From positions 5,766,001-5,830,000 of the forward strand of contig CAUJLY010000003.1 in the NCBI GenBank assembly GCA_963281155.1: a DNA stretch of 64,000 nucleotides, read 5' to 3'. Positions 1 through 14,004 of the stretch are shown in pieces. The notes below the pieces were generated by a model, which did not search any database, was not told the origin of the DNA, and saw nothing but the letters and a program-made list of their open reading frames with translations. Each line of letters starts with the position of its first letter. The first letter of the stretch is position 1. This DNA comes from Rhabditophanes sp. KR3021 (Eukaryota > Nematoda > Chromadorea > Rhabditida > Alloionematidae). The translations under genes were made by a program, and so were the position numbers.

Positions 1-658
1 CATTAAGATACATAGATGCATAATGAAAAGTGTTATTATTATTGATATTAAAGTTTTCTCGAAAAAGGAGTTCAAAAAAAGTGGTAAGCGTCAAAATTCA
101 CAAAGAAACTGATATAAATTGATATTCAAGCTTTGTAGACAACATGCCTTGATAAAGTTACGAGGATTAGAATGGCAAAAACAAGTTACGTTTGATGATT
201 TGTCACAAGTCAAAACAAGTTTCTAATTAGTAAAAGTCAGACCTTCTAATGATAGCACAATAATAACTTTATTTTTTGTGACAAGGTTCTTTTTCACATT
301 TTAATTTGAAGGGTTAAAAGAAAACCTTTGGAACAAATAACATCCATCGAATATCACGATGCATAATTTAAAAAAGTATTTTATCCATTAACTTTACATC
401 CAAAAAGGGAGAACTGATATAGGACCCCGAGAATAATGTTTTAATGTACTACAACAAAGGTTTGTGTTGATTGGATGTTTGTACATAATTGTGTATAGCT
501 TTGTTAACTGGGAAATGAACAAGATTTGACGATTGCAGCTGGCAAAAGAAACTTTAATATAAATATGTACAAGCTTATGTAAAATAGGAGTTGATTTTTA
601 TAAATTGAAGCAATCTGTTTAGATTCAAAATATTAGTTTTAATTATGCAAAGATATCT
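1..658. other. Intergenic, no gene seen
   Basis: AT-rich stretch before the first gene. I see no ORF with protein character, RNA gene or clear repeat. It lies downstream of the minus-strand SH3BGR-like gene, so its right edge probably holds that gene's 3' UTR. Confidence 0.5.
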
Positions 659-1552
659 TTATTTGACTTCCACTTCTTCCTCGTCTTCGTACTCCCATTC
701 TTCTTCGTCTTCATACTCTTCCTCGGCTTCTTCTGGTTCCGCTTCATCTTCTACTTTCTTTTCAGGTTCTTTTGGAGCCTCTTCGACCTTTGGAGGTGCT
801 TTAATAGTGAAATTTGCCTCCGCTACCAATTCTTCTTCATCCTCTAATTCCTCCTCGTCTTCTGTCTTTTCATCTATTTTTTCTTCGTCTTCCAATTTGT
901 TCTCTTCTTCTTCATCTTCTCCTTCATCTTCATCGATGGCCTCGTCTTCCTCATCATTATTATTCTTACCACCATCCTTAATAACAACCGTCTCAACTTC
1001 CTCTTTATTACTATTAAGTTTTTCCTCCACTTCCTCCTTCACCTGATCCTTCAAAATTCAAAAGGAGAATTAGTCCGAATTAAGCACATCACCACTTACC
1101 TCTTTTTTAACATTTCCATTGTTGTTAGAAGTATTCACCTAAAAATGGTCAATTCAAAACTAAACCCAACAAAGGCAAACAATTTACCGTTTTTGTATCC
1201 CTTAAACACAAAAAATCCTCCAAATAATTGCCTTCAATGGCTTCGTGAAAGTCTTCATAATTACCGATATAATTGCCATTCACAAAAAATTGAGGTGGTC
1301 TTTGGATGGAGGTGTGTCGGTCGGACTTGGCATTGGCTTTCATAAAGTCCCGTTCCTCTTCGTTGCCGCGAAGACAAACGTCGATGGCTTTGTGAGCGAT
1401 TCCAAGACTTTCTAAGACCATAATAGAACGCTGTATGTTTTTCCGAATCTGAACCGATATTATTATTTACTCCTTTAATTCCGACTTACTTCTGTATTAG
1501 CTGTAATTGAAGCAGTATAAACCTTCAACGGAGCATCATCAAGAACAACCAT
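659..1552 (-). CDS. SH3BGR-like thioredoxin-fold protein with Glu-rich tail
   Basis: Four exons on the minus strand: 1490-1552, 1188-1448, 1100-1138 and 659-1048, joined by GT-AG introns of 41, 49 and 51 bp; all phases agree and give about 250 residues. The first about 105 residues match the SH3BGR/SH3BGRL family: a glutaredoxin-like fold without redox cysteines, with the landmarks LKVYTAS, RPPQFFVNG and GNYEDFHEAIE. The remaining about 130 residues are almost entirely Glu/Asp/Lys and end in EVEVK, like the acidic tail of vertebrate SH3BGR. The family acts as small cytoplasmic adaptor proteins; no enzymatic activity is known. The ATG at 1552 was chosen because it precedes the family's first beta strand. 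The long Ser-rich ORF on the plus strand here is only the antisense of the acidic tail. Confidence 0.85.
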
Positions 1553-3139
1553 ATTTAACCTGCAATCAATGTATATGTTGAAATAACTCTCTCAAAACCA
1601 CACGCAACCATAAATAAATAAAATAGTGCATTCATATTATATAGGAAAACTTTAAACAAACTAAAAGAGTAAAACCACAAATTAAAGCATAACTTGAGAT
1701 GTGTTCTAAACACAAAAAAGGAGAGAGATAGAGTCAATGAACTAGAATTAAGGAAACATTAAATAAAGAGTAAATATGCTTTTGGGAAGGAATTGTTAGA
1801 TGCCATTGGGCAAAAAAAGTGCAAGTTTGCTCAAAAACGAATCTGACACAAATGACAGCAACCAGAATTTGTCACTTTTGGGATAAAATAGTTATAAAAA
1901 AGGATATTGAAAAAGGTCCTTGGCATTGTTCAGCTAAAGTGCAGTCCAAGAAACAGTGGCTCTCTTTAACTTAATTGTCCGAAGGAAACTCTATCCTATT
2001 GCCAATAGCAAGAGGGAATGAATCAATAGACGAGCGGGCATAAATTATTTGTAACGATTTGGCAGATTAAATAAAATATACTACATAAATGAGGGTGATT
2101 GATACTCATCTGAATGGTCAAATATTTTATCAAATATATCATTTTTGCCGAGTTTAGTGTTCAAAGGGATGTGTCTGATTAACATAAAAATGTTTGTATT
2201 AAAAATAATTATTTACATTAAACAATAATCCTTTACATTAAAAATAAATTCTCTACACTAAAAACAAATTCTTTGTATTAAAATATTTTACTATTTATTT
2301 GGGTAATAAAGTAGAATTTATAGGCTCGTTTTTATAAAGTAATGGACTTTATTTGCATATAAAAATGGTATAGTCAATTGAAAGAGAGTATTTTTTGTTT
2401 TTGTTAAAAATAGAAATACCCACCACCAAATAAGTGTTAATAAATAAAGAAATATTTGCGGGTTGGATATTTATGTTTTATTTGTTGTCATTTAGGATTT
2501 GTGTTCACGGAGAGAGATGAATAATAATGAACATTAGTATGATTTTGTATTGTGAGTAAGGTGGTGCAAAACTCAGACGTGACAATAATATACCAAATAT
2601 TTAATATACAAGACAATTTGTTTGAAATACCTTTTCAATATTTATTTGAATATATAATGTTTAATAAATGATAATGGAGCAGATATATATGTGCGTGTTG
2701 TTTGTATAAAATCACCTGCAAAGGTGGATGTAATCAGTCAAAGATCAGTGTTGAGATAAGCTTAAAATTGCGAGGATAAAAAGATAATTAAAAAATGGGT
2801 GGTTCGTCTACAACAGAACTTTAGTTTACTTTTAAAAAATGGAATGCAATTGATTTGGGTGAAATTGTAGTATATAATATTTTACAATTGTTGATGAATA
2901 ATGTTTCTTGTTGAGTGGTTATTTGAACTAGTAGTTAGTAAGACAATAGTATAACCACAACATTTGTTATTAATAATTTATTAACAAATTAGGCTAAAAT
3001 GAAGTTAACTGAATAAATATACGAAAAAGTTATTTACTTAATTCTCTATAAATACGTTTATTTCTAGATACAATATTATATAACACAAAATATTAATTCC
3101 TTAAGCAAAATTTCGCTTCTTTACACAAATAATAATTCT
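1553..3139. other. Long AT-rich intergenic region with short direct repeats
   Basis: No convincing gene. At about 2205-2290 there are three or four loosely repeated units of 20-25 bp of the form TTTACATTAAAAATAAATTC. The right part holds the 3' UTR of the UBE2G2 gene; the left part should hold the promoter of the SH3BGR-like gene. Confidence 0.45.
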
Positions 3140-3676
3140 TTAATTGGATGTTGTTGTGGTAGAAGATTCTTGAGTAACTGGCAACCCTAGAGTCTTTCTT
3201 ACCAGATTATCGGCAATTCTCACAAATTCTTCCCTATTTTCTCTCCATAACTTAGCAGCATTGACATTAGCAGCCGACTCGTCATTGGGTTCTGCAATCA
3301 TTGATATAACGGACAATAGTATCTTTTCAATTGATTGACAGGGCGACCATCTTTCATCTATTGCTTCATAGCCAAGTGGATCCTCGCCTGGTGAATGAAG
3401 AATACTAATGCAGACTTTGCCATCGTGGTAGATATTTGGATGTAGAATGTCACATGTAAATTTCATTTGTGGGGGAGCTAAGGGATAATTCTCGGGAAAA
3501 GTTAATTCAGCATGGAAGACCCCGTTTCCAAAGCATGAATTCTCCGGACCAGTAATATAACAATCCCATTTGAAAAAATCATCCTCAGAAATAGGGCCTG
3601 CAATAATTCCTTGTGGTGGGTCCATTGTTAGTTGTTTGTACTCACTCATTAAGCGTTTGAGTGCATATCCAGCCAT
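3140..3676 (-). CDS. UBE2G2: Ubiquitin-conjugating enzyme E2 G2 (ER-associated degradation)
   Basis: Single exon, 178 residues. It begins MAGYALKRL, which matches the start of animal UBE2G2; 35 further in-frame upstream codons have no family match and are probably leader. The UBC fold is complete. The catalytic cysteine falls at residue 89 in DGKVCISILHSPG, the same position as in the human enzyme, and is followed by the acidic insertion loop (GEDPLGYEAIDERW) typical of the G2/Cdc34-like subclass. The enzyme loads Lys48-linked ubiquitin chains with the ER ligases gp78/HRD1. The C. elegans equivalent is ubc-14. A short tail follows TLGL, ending in Ser/Thr residues not seen in vertebrates. Confidence 0.93.
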   Translation of the reverse strand: MAGYALKRLMSEYKQLTMDPPQGIIAGPISEDDFFKWDCYITGPENSCFGNGVFHAELTFPENYPLAPPQMKFTCDILHPNIYHDGKVCISILHSPGEDPLGYEAIDERWSPCQSIEKILLSVISMIAEPNDESAANVNAAKLWRENREEFVRIADNLVRKTLGLPVTQESSTTTTSN

Positions 3677-3959
3677 AATTATTAAATTAGAGAATGCTAA
3701 AAATTGGTTGTTATTGGAAATGATGTTGACAACAAAAGCAGTGTATGTTTCTATCGACACGAGACTAAAACATTTTTCCAATTAAATCAAAGGTATATCA
3801 TTATGATTTGATTCAAACAATCAACAAAAATTAATAAGAATTATATAAAAGTTTTATTCATAAAAATAGGTCTAATTAAAAATGCACATATAATTTTTAG
3901 CAAATGTATTTTAATGTCTCGGGTAATGCCAATGACAAGTTTTGTTTCCCATCCACAAT

Positions 3960-6131
<2,172 letters not shown>

Positions 6132-6639
6132 CTTAAAATGTATTCACTAAAATAATACAATAAGTAAAAAGGTAAGGTGATATCGCTAAATAGTATAAAA
6201 GTGTAACGAATATGTACAAGTACAAAGAACAAATCTACAACAGAACAAATCTGCAACAGAGCAAGCCAAAATATATTACAAATATAAAATCGACAAACTT
6301 TACACCGAAAATAAAAGTACGAATAGTCACGTATTGTTCCATTTTGCCATTCTAGCTAAGAAGCCCTTGACACTACCGAAAACACTCTCTCATTTCTCGA
6401 ATAAATAGTAATCGATTTGGAAGAGCACAATTTGATGTTATAAACAAAAAATGATTTAACTGATAAACTTGGTTATCAAAAAGCAATCGCATATTGTAAA
6501 TGTTTAAATGGAAATAAGTAAGAAACACGCTAATTGCGCAATTTATTTACAATTTGTTAACACAAATATTTTTTACTTTAAAAATCTTGTATAAATATAA
6601 AAAATAATAGATGCTTTAATCGAGCGGGGTAAAATATTG
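6132..6639. other. Intergenic between isomerase and PIG-V
   Basis: No gene seen. A small direct repeat (AACAGAACAAATCTGCAACAG-like) lies near 6225-6265. The region should contain the promoter of the isomerase gene on the left and the PIG-V 3' UTR on the right. Confidence 0.45.
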
Positions 6640-8136
6640 TCAAACAAATGGCAACCAAATAGAATGACAAATCGTTCCCACAACAAAGTAAAACATATTT
6701 ACAAAGAAGTATATGTTATTAAAGCCTGCTCCGTTCCACCGGAGATGGAAAGGAAATTCTTGGTGATTTGACAATGTTGTGGTGAAGGCTAAGGCCATTG
6801 AGATGGGAATGTACGGGGAAGATGAAAATAGAATTCGGGTTACTACTTCTACATTGTATACAAATAGGCCCGTTAAACAAAAGAAAAGTGAGAGTAGAGC
6901 GAATGGAATCATGGATCGCTGTGGTAAATGTATTTTTGTTGTTGAGACGTGTTTTGACATCAGGCTTTTTGTTGACATGATCACGTAATAGATGGAGGGG
7001 GCAGCCATGATGAAGTTTGGAATTTTTTTGAGTTGCCAGTATGAAAACATTCCTACGTCCCAATATTTCTTTTGTATGATTGTGTAATAGTTTGGAACAA
7101 TCAAAAAGGGAAAAGTATTAGTTCCTTCCATCACACACCATTCTAATTTACTCAAATCACCTGGCAAGATTCGTTCTTCAGTTGCCACAAAATAGTTATC
7201 ATTGTTAGCATGCCCGCAAAAGACAGTATAAACATAACTTTCATACATTCTAACCGGAATAGTTACGACCAAATAACTTAAAATTAACATGCCTATTGCC
7301 CATTCAATTCTAATTCTCTTGCCAATCCATAAAGCGAGCAATTTATAGCCAATGAATCCAACATTCAATATCCCGTTACTTCTTGCCAACGAGGCAATTG
7401 AAAAAATTAGGGACGAGTAGAGAATTGATTTGGTTAGATTGACTTCCGAATGCAGGGCGTAAATGCCGCTAAATGTAAGGAAAGCGTAAGTCGATTCTGT
7501 GTAAAGGGAGGAAAAGAAAATTGAACTGGGGTTGAATGCGAATAGGAAAATGGCAGCTTTTCTTGTGAAGGGTGTTAAGTTGAAGATTTCGATTATTAAT
7601 TTATGCAATAGTAAACCCGTCAATAAGAAGCATGTCTGAAAAAGAGTTAAGATTAAGTAAATTGAGACGCAGGCTTACATTACTAATCAAAACACCAGCC
7701 AAAAGTAGAGATGCATCTTGTGAGATGTAAGGAATACATTTGGAAAGTAATGCTACAATTGTTGGATAAAGTGGCTGGAAGGCTAACATTGATTCCCATG
7801 TGTAGCCATATTTAGCGATGTGAAGAAAACGTTGTGAATCCCATCTACTGAAACCTTTTAATACAAAAATAATCACTTTGGAAAGGAAATTTTGTTCTAA
7901 AACAATAAAAGATTAGGTAATGCAAGCAATAAAAGATTAAATAATAACAACAAACCTTCTTCTCCTCCGACTCCTTTAAAAGCATCCGTAGGTGCTTCCG
8001 GTAAAACACTAGATCCCACCAACTGCAACCCAAACACAATCAACCTGGAAGCCACTAAAATCCTAATACTCTGACACATATCCTCAGTCAAAGGACTTCC
8101 ATCATAGTCAGTACCTCTTTTGCGAGTTCTTTTCAT
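6640..8136 (-). CDS. PIGV: GPI mannosyltransferase 2 (PIG-V)
   Basis: Three exons, 7956-8136, 7679-7896 and 6640-7635, with introns of 59 and 43 bp. Splicing gives 464 residues (human PIG-V 493). PIG-V adds the second mannose to the GPI anchor precursor in the ER lumen. Family landmarks: the N-terminal SRLIVFGLQL membrane segment, GFSRWDSQRFLHIAKYGY carrying the RWD catalytic region, FQPLYPTIVALLSK, the FNPSSIFFSSLYTESTYAF block, and a C-terminal string of hydrophobic helices. The start MKRTRKRGTDYD is cytosolic and basic. Head-to-head with RPL31, about 400 bp apart, so the two probably share a promoter region. Confidence 0.9.
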
Positions 8137-8539
8137 TCCAAGCTCGATGCATAAGAAAATACGTAAAAAATGCGTACCACAAAGTTACTTTTAAGCAAAT
8201 GTCTCTACAGATTTTATTATTTCTGTTTGTGTCTTTTTGTCTAAAGAGACGCGCTTCCAACCGTTGCCTGTACATTGTCTTGTCATCTTGTCAAGAAAAC
8301 CTTTGGGGATATGTAATTTAACTTTGGTTTATTTTGGATAATTTTTATATATTAGAGGATGATTATGGCGAATTTGGCCATAAAAGCAGTGATAATTTGG
8401 CTTTTTATGATTCGTAAAAATATTTTAAATTGATTTTGGATATGCTTTTTGGTTTTGCGGGTAATATTTGGTTAATTTAGTCAATTTCGAGTTAATTTTT
8501 GGGCAATAAAGTTTTAATATTATTTTGTAGGTTAATACA
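8137..8539. promoter_or_regulatory. Divergent promoter region of PIG-V and RPL31
   Basis: Shared intergenic space between two genes transcribed away from each other. A TTTTGTAG ending at 8530, ten bases upstream of the RPL31 ATG, looks like a trans-splice (or 5' UTR intron) acceptor. No specific factor site is claimed. Confidence 0.4.
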
Positions 8540-8957
8540 ATGGCTCCAGTTCAAAAGGAAACTAAGGCTAAGAACACTCTTAATAAATTGGTCACTAGAG
8601 AGTACACCATCCATCTCCACAAGAGAATCTTCGGAATGTAAGTTTTTTAACATTAAAATTAATAAGTAAGCCGTATATTTTAGTGGTTTCAAATACAGAG
8701 CTCCAAGAGCCATCAAGGAAATCAAATCCTTTGCCCAACAACAAATGGGAACTGATGATGTCAGAATCGACTCAAACTTGAACAAGCACGTCTGGTCCCA
8801 AGGAGTCAAGAACGTTCCATACCGCGTTCGTGTCCGTCTTGCTCGTAAGAGAAACGAAGATGACGACAGTGCTTCAAAGTTCTACACCCTTGTCCAACAC
8901 GTTCCATGCACCAACTTCAAGAAGTTGACTACCGTCAGTGTTGAATCTGAAGAATAA
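8540..8957 (+). CDS. rpl-31: 60S ribosomal protein L31
   Basis: Two exons, 8540-8637 and 8684-8957, with a 46 bp intron, giving 123 residues. It matches eukaryotic L31 throughout: [36 protein letters not shown], and [20 protein letters not shown]31 sits near the peptide exit tunnel on the large subunit. Codons in the second exon are C-rich at third positions compared with neighbours, as expected for a highly expressed gene. AATAAA at about 9010 is the likely polyadenylation signal. Confidence 0.97.
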
Positions 8958-9780
8958 AGGGCCTTTTATTTTTGGAGATAATTGTTAAAATTGTTTGTTA
9001 TATTTCAAAATAAACAGTGGTTCATTTGATAAACTTTATTATGTTAGTGTTTCTTTTTAATTATTTGTTTGGTTTAACATTGTGTTTGGAGTATTAATGT
9101 GCCTAAAAAGTTAAATCCAATCCAAATAATGACTTTATTTAAGCAATAAAATAAATTCATCCAATAACACATCTGAAATAATCACAAAATTCTACACAAT
9201 ATCAAATAACATGGTAAAAGTTGATTGGACTAATTAAATTTTTACATTTTCTCAAATTTACTTTTTAGCAATCTTTTAACTTTATAAATCAACCTAATTA
9301 TTTCCTTCAATAAACTCTTTAGTCTATCTTACATAAAAGCATATGAAGCAACAAATCTTAAGTTGTTTCATTTATTTGTGGGAGATTTCTAGAGGTTTGA
9401 ACGTACATTAATAAATACAACCTATTTTAACCTTATACATATCTCTTTTGCTAAAAATTGAATGATGATCTTCTAAAATCCAATCATTTAGATTATTTTG
9501 TAAAAATGCTATTGTATCGCATAATGATCATTTGTTTTAAATACTTTTTATAAGAAAGTTATTCAGCATACAAGGTAAGGGATTAAAATGTGCCCAATGC
9601 ATTTCCTTTTAACACCCCAAAACTTTCAAATAACTTCTTTTTTAAAAACACATCTACCACATCATATCCTACTCATCAAATTTATAACAACAACCAAAAA
9701 AGACAATTTTTATTAGGGTCCAATAAAATAATTAAATAAAAGGTGCGTATTGAGGCATAAATTTGAAATAATATCGGGAT
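8958..9780. other. Intergenic, convergent 3' ends of RPL31 and NXT1
   Basis: About 820 bp of AT-rich sequence with no supported gene. AATAAA signals occur near 9010 (RPL31, plus) and TTTATT on the other side for the minus-strand NXT1. Confidence 0.45.
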
Positions 9781-10241
9781 TTAGTACAAGAAGCGATAAG
9801 TACATGATTTGCAGGCGTAAACTTCAGATGTGGGATCAGGGTCATCCTTGACAATTAAAAAAGTTGCCGTGAACGGTTGTGTTTTCCTTCCTAATTTGAC
9901 ACTGCCTGCAACTTCTACGTGTAATGGCTTACCATAGCCAACATCATAGTCAATTAGATGTGCGTTCATGACGTTTCTTCTGGAAAGGCATACAATAACA
10001 TAAGTTCAAGGTATTTTAAAACTTACTTATGAACAGTCTGGTCTAAGTCAGCCCAAAATTTTTTGATAGCATCGTCTCCTTGATAAGGTGTTCCGTTAAA
10101 TACCAAGACCGGGTTGTCACTGGAAAACAACGAAGCCACAGTTACTCTCCTACTGTCCGTTGCGTGAAAGAATACTTGGACAAATTTTGCAGCATGGTAG
10201 CAAACCGTAGCATCGATATTTGCGTAATCGTTATTTGTCAT
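9781..10241 (-). CDS. nxt-1: NTF2-related mRNA export factor NXT1 (p15)
   Basis: Two exons, 10027-10241 and 9781-9979, with a 47 bp intron, giving 137 residues. The NTF2-like fold is recognisable: AAKFVQVFFHATDSRR, LVFNGTPYQGDDAIKKFW, VAGSVKLGRKTQPFTATF, and a final CTYRFLY. NXT1 pairs with NXF1 to carry mRNPs through the nuclear pore; NTF2 itself and the G3BP NTF2 domain are less similar. The start MTNNDYANID was preferred over an in-frame upstream Met because an acceptor-like TTACAG lies 25 bases before it. Confidence 0.85.
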
Positions 10242-10522
10242 CCTTAAATTCGCCAATTGACTGGAACTGTAATTTAAAAAAGTAACTAGACACTGAGTAT
10301 GAAGAAAGTCAAAATTTTGAAAGTACCTTTGTCTGACCACGAAATTATATATTGTGTGCAAAACTCAACATTGGTATGTAGTGTATATTATATTCTATCG
10401 TCTAAAATTGACCCGTCATACAGTGCCCTTTATTACATCCTCAAATTAACTGCAGGATCTTAATTTAGTCTTCATATGCATATAATTGAGTAACCATAAT
10501 AATTTTGAGTTTTATTTTTAGG
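10242..10522. promoter_or_regulatory. Divergent promoter region of NXT1 and COX4
   Basis: About 280 bp between oppositely directed genes. TTTATTTTTAG ends at 10521, one base before the COX4 ATG context, and looks like a trans-splice acceptor. Confidence 0.35.
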
Positions 10523-11148
10523 ATGTCTTTGTCTAGAAATCTTGCTACTACTCTTCGTACCGGTTACTTGGCTAACCTTAATAGATGTCTTCATACATCG
10601 AAACCAGTAACAAGTCATACTCTTGAATATTGGTGGGGACCAGAGAAGGCTGCTGGAAGAGAAGTTGTTGGGCATGGATCAACTGGAGATGAGTTATATC
10701 AAGATAGATTTGATTATTGGTAAGTTTTTGCGTTGGTTGAAGCAAACAAAAAATGAATTAAATAAATAATTTCAGGTACCCAGCTATCAGATTCAGAAAA
10801 GAAGACTCCACTATCGCCCCAATCAGAAAGGCCGAACTCGGAGACTGGACTAATCTCTCCGTCGAAGACAAGAAAGCCCTTTATCGTTACAGTTACAAGC
10901 AAACCTTAGCTGAATTCGAAGCTCCAACCGGCTACTGGAAAGTAATCGCCTCCACCATCTTCTCCATCCTTGGAGTAGCTACCCTCTACGCCGTCTTCCT
11001 CAACAAGAACGTCTACCCCAGAACTCCACCAACCTTCGACAACGAATACAAGGAGGCTGCTGTTGAACGTATGCTCACACTTGAAAAGGGACAATTCCTT
11101 GGCCCTGCTAAGTACTACGATTACGAGAATAAACAATGGAAGAAGTAA
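10523..11148 (+). CDS. cox-4: Cytochrome c oxidase subunit IV
   Basis: Two exons, 10523-10719 and 10776-11148, with a 56 bp intron that splits a Trp codon, giving 189 residues. An N-terminal Arg/Ser-rich leader (MSLSRNLATTLRTGY...) has the character of a mitochondrial targeting peptide. The mature part matches COX4: LGDWTNLSVEDKKALYRYSY, one transmembrane helix (WKVIASTIFSILGVATLYAV), and a matrix or intermembrane tail ending DYENKQWKK. This is a nuclear-encoded subunit of complex IV in the inner membrane. An in-frame Met six codons upstream lies before the acceptor-like TTTTTAG and was rejected. Confidence 0.93.
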
Positions 11149-11436
11149 ATTAGACTTTGTTAGAAAGTATGTTGGAACAAATTTAATGATAACATTTATT
11201 TTTGCCTAGTCTTTGAGAATAAAACTATATAGGTTGTTTTCGTGTTATTATTTCACTTATTTTTTGTTGTTGTTCCTTTTTGAGCCTTTTAGGGTAATAT
11301 TTAAGTTAAACCGGACACTGTGATTGTCTCACCACGCGTCTCTGTATACAAATGATGCGTTGGCCAAGCCATTCAACAAATATTTTGTTTTGTGTAGGGT
11401 ACTTAAGTTATTACTATTAATTTGTAACTCGATAAG

Positions 11437-12787
11437 ATGAAATTTATCGGCGCGATCTTAGTTTTGGGTTTATTAGCAGTATGCCAGGGTGCCAAAGTAT
11501 TAGTCTTAGTAGAAGATGCTTCTGCCAAAGAAACGTATTCTATCTTCTTGGAATCATTAAAAGGTAAATTCGTCCAAATAATATCTATATATCTGACTAA
11601 ATTTAGCTCGTGGACATGAATTGGTTATTCGCAAAGCAGACAACGCCAATCTCGCTTTAACTAAATTCAATGAAAAATTGTACGATGACCTTATTGTGTT
11701 GGCACCATCCGTAAACAAATTCGGAGGAAGTATTAATACAGCTGAGATTGCTTCCTTCTCAGACAAGGGTGGCAACATTCTCGTGGCCGGTTCATCAAAG
11801 GTTGGAGATGCTATTAGAGAACTAGCCATTGAATTCGGATTCGAGTATGATTTGGCTGACACTGCCGTTACTGATCATTTCAATTACGATAGAAATTTGG
11901 ATACTGGAAAGCATACTACTGTTGTTGTTCCAAAGGAGTCATGCATCAAGGCTAAATTCATCGTTGGAGATGTTGACAAGGAGGGAGATATCTTGTACAG
12001 AGGGGTTTCACTTCTCGCTCACAAGTCAAATCATTTGATTTTGGAAATTCTTACCGGAACTTCCACTTCATACTCACACAACCCAAAAATCAGAAACAAA
12101 CAAGCTACTATTGCTGGAAAAGATGTTGTCTTGGTGGGAGGAATGCAAGCTAGAAACAATGCTCGTACCGTTCTTACCGGTTCCGTAGACATGTTCTCGA
12201 ATGAATTTTTAAACGCCCAAGTCCAATCTACCTCAGGGAAGAAGCCATCTCTGAGTGGCAACAAGAATTTAGTCCAAGAATTGAGTAAATGGGTCCTTCA
12301 AGAACAAGGAGTCCTTCGAGTAGCCAAAGTCTCCCATCACCGTGTCGGAGAAACAGTCGCCCCGGAAATGTACACTATCATGAATGAGATCGAATACACA
12401 ATCACCGTGGAAGAATTGAAGTCCGGAAAGTGGGTGCCATTCACCCCAACAGACATGCAATTCGAATTCGTCAGAATCGACCCATTTGTAAGACAAACTC
12501 TCAGGAAAAAGGGTAACTCCCTAACAACAACCTTCAAATGTCCAAATGTGAACGGAGTCTACAAATTCTACGTCGACTACCACCGTCCTGGCCTTACTCA
12601 TATTACGGATGTCCAAGTTTCACCTGTTCGCCCTCTTGCCCACGATCAATTTGAAAGATTCATCAGATGTGCTAATCCTTATTATGCTTCTTCATTCTCG
12701 ATGATGGCCGGATTTGTTATCTTCTCCGTAGTTTTCCTCTTTTATAAGGAAGAAGCTGTGGTTAGTGCCGGCAAAAAGACAAATTAA
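11437..12787 (+). CDS. ostb-1: Oligosaccharyltransferase 48 kDa subunit (OST48/DDOST)
   Basis: Two exons, 11437-11563 and 11607-12787, with a 43 bp intron, giving 435 residues (human 456). A signal peptide (MKFIGAILVLGLLAVCQG) precedes a luminal domain with KVLVLVEDASAKETYSIF, ARGHELVIRKADN, FGGSINTAEIASFSDKGGN and GEAVSYNHNP-like blocks. One C-terminal membrane helix follows (MMAGFVIFSVVFLFY), then a short lysine-rich cytosolic tail (AGKKTN) that fits ER retention. The subunit is structural in the complex that N-glycosylates nascent proteins. AATAAA at about 12821 is a likely polyadenylation signal. Confidence 0.95.
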
Positions 12788-13636
12788 ACTTTATCCTACT
12801 TTTTTATGTTTGTTTTGATAATAAAGGTTTGTCTTTTTTGTTTTAAATTGATTAAAAGTTTGTTTTTTAACATCTCGTCATTTGCTTAAATTGGTTTCTT
12901 TAATCGCATTAAAAAAACCTTGAGAAGTAATAGTATAAGAAGAAGCTTCTAACGAAAGTATCAAATAAAACGAACCAAATTAGTTGTTTAATACATAATT
13001 TCCCCCATCCTAAGTAAATGCATAATTACAACTAATAAAATGAACTACCCACAAAAGATGAATGCCCTTAACAACATACTTTCTCATTATTTTTGTGCCA
13101 AAAGGCGTGGTAATGATACCTTCCTAAACAACAAGTCACTTGGCCTCATTCTTAAATATATGCACCAACAGTTGTTTAGCTTCTTTATGACAAATAATAT
13201 TTTTATTTAAATTAAAAATTCTTGATTGTCCATATATCAATCACAAAATTGAAAAGTATACACCTCCCCCATATTCCCTTTTTATTTATGTATTAGATTA
13301 AATTTTTAATCAAAAGTAACCAAAAAGACGGACATTTGATACAGTCCAGGGAGTACATTTTTGTCTATTGTGTTATTTGTATTTGTCCTCAGTCCATCGG
13401 TGTGGTGTCTTTTGTAAAAGTAACCGGTGATGATGGTGATATTGTTGTGATTGTTCTTCTTAGCCTTTCTTTTGCTTTTGCGACAATTAGATTTTAGGGA
13501 GAGAGAGGGTAGGTTCCACAATAATCTGGAGATTTCTTCATTGCTTTTTTAATTAAAATAATAGGTTGATATTTGAGTCTTCTTATTTTAAACCTTTTTG
13601 ATTGAGTAGATTAAAGAGAGTTTATTATTTTTCAGA
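12788..13636. other. Intergenic, no gene seen
   Basis: AT-rich region between OST48 and the small secreted peptide gene, both on the plus strand. TTTTTCAG ending at 13635 is a candidate acceptor immediately before the next start codon. Otherwise I see nothing definable. Confidence 0.45.
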
Positions 13637-14004
13637 ATGACACGATATATCATTTTCTATTTGATTTTTATACTTAATGTGGTAGCTGTTTCGTGCCGAA
13701 TTGCGCCAATTCGGTTTTACTCAGATCCCATGGAGATGATGGCGCAAAGACCTGATGGTTATTATGATCCGTATGGGGAGAGATTGCAGCAGCTTAAAGA
13801 TGAGGTAATTTTTACATATCAATTCATTTACATTTCTTTTAGTATTTAAAAAGAAGAATGGCCGATGCGATAATAAGGCCTTATCCCCTCGCCTACTCTG
13901 TCTTCGACGACGACACAGTTCTTTCCGACTCCGTAGCAGGAAACAGAAACCGTTGGAATACAATTTCAACATTTTCCAACATGTTCACTGGAAAGAAAAA
14001 GTAA
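13637..14004 (+). CDS. Small secreted protein, candidate neuropeptide precursor
   Basis: Two exons, 13637-13804 and 13843-14004, with a 38 bp intron, giving 109 residues. The N-terminus is a signal peptide (TRYIIFYLIFILNVVAVSC). A tribasic KRR at residues 59-61 could be a convertase site, and the protein ends TFSNMFTGKKK, a Gly followed by three Lys, which is the form of an amidation and trimming signal. Cleavage would leave a peptide beginning MADAIIRPYPLAYSV or a shorter form from NRWNTISTF. It has no cysteines after the signal region. I do not recognise it as a named nematode neuropeptide family. The small size, signal peptide and basic sites support a secreted peptide; the hormone role is inference. 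Confidence 0.6.

Noticed and set aside
645..1046. 133-codon Ser-rich ORF on the plus strand
   Set aside because: It is the exact antisense of the Glu-rich tail of the SH3BGR-like gene; serine codons arise from complementing GAA/GAG runs.
3677..3781. 35 in-frame codons upstream of the UBE2G2 start
   Set aside because: The family's N-terminus is precisely MAG-ALKRL; the upstream part has no similarity.
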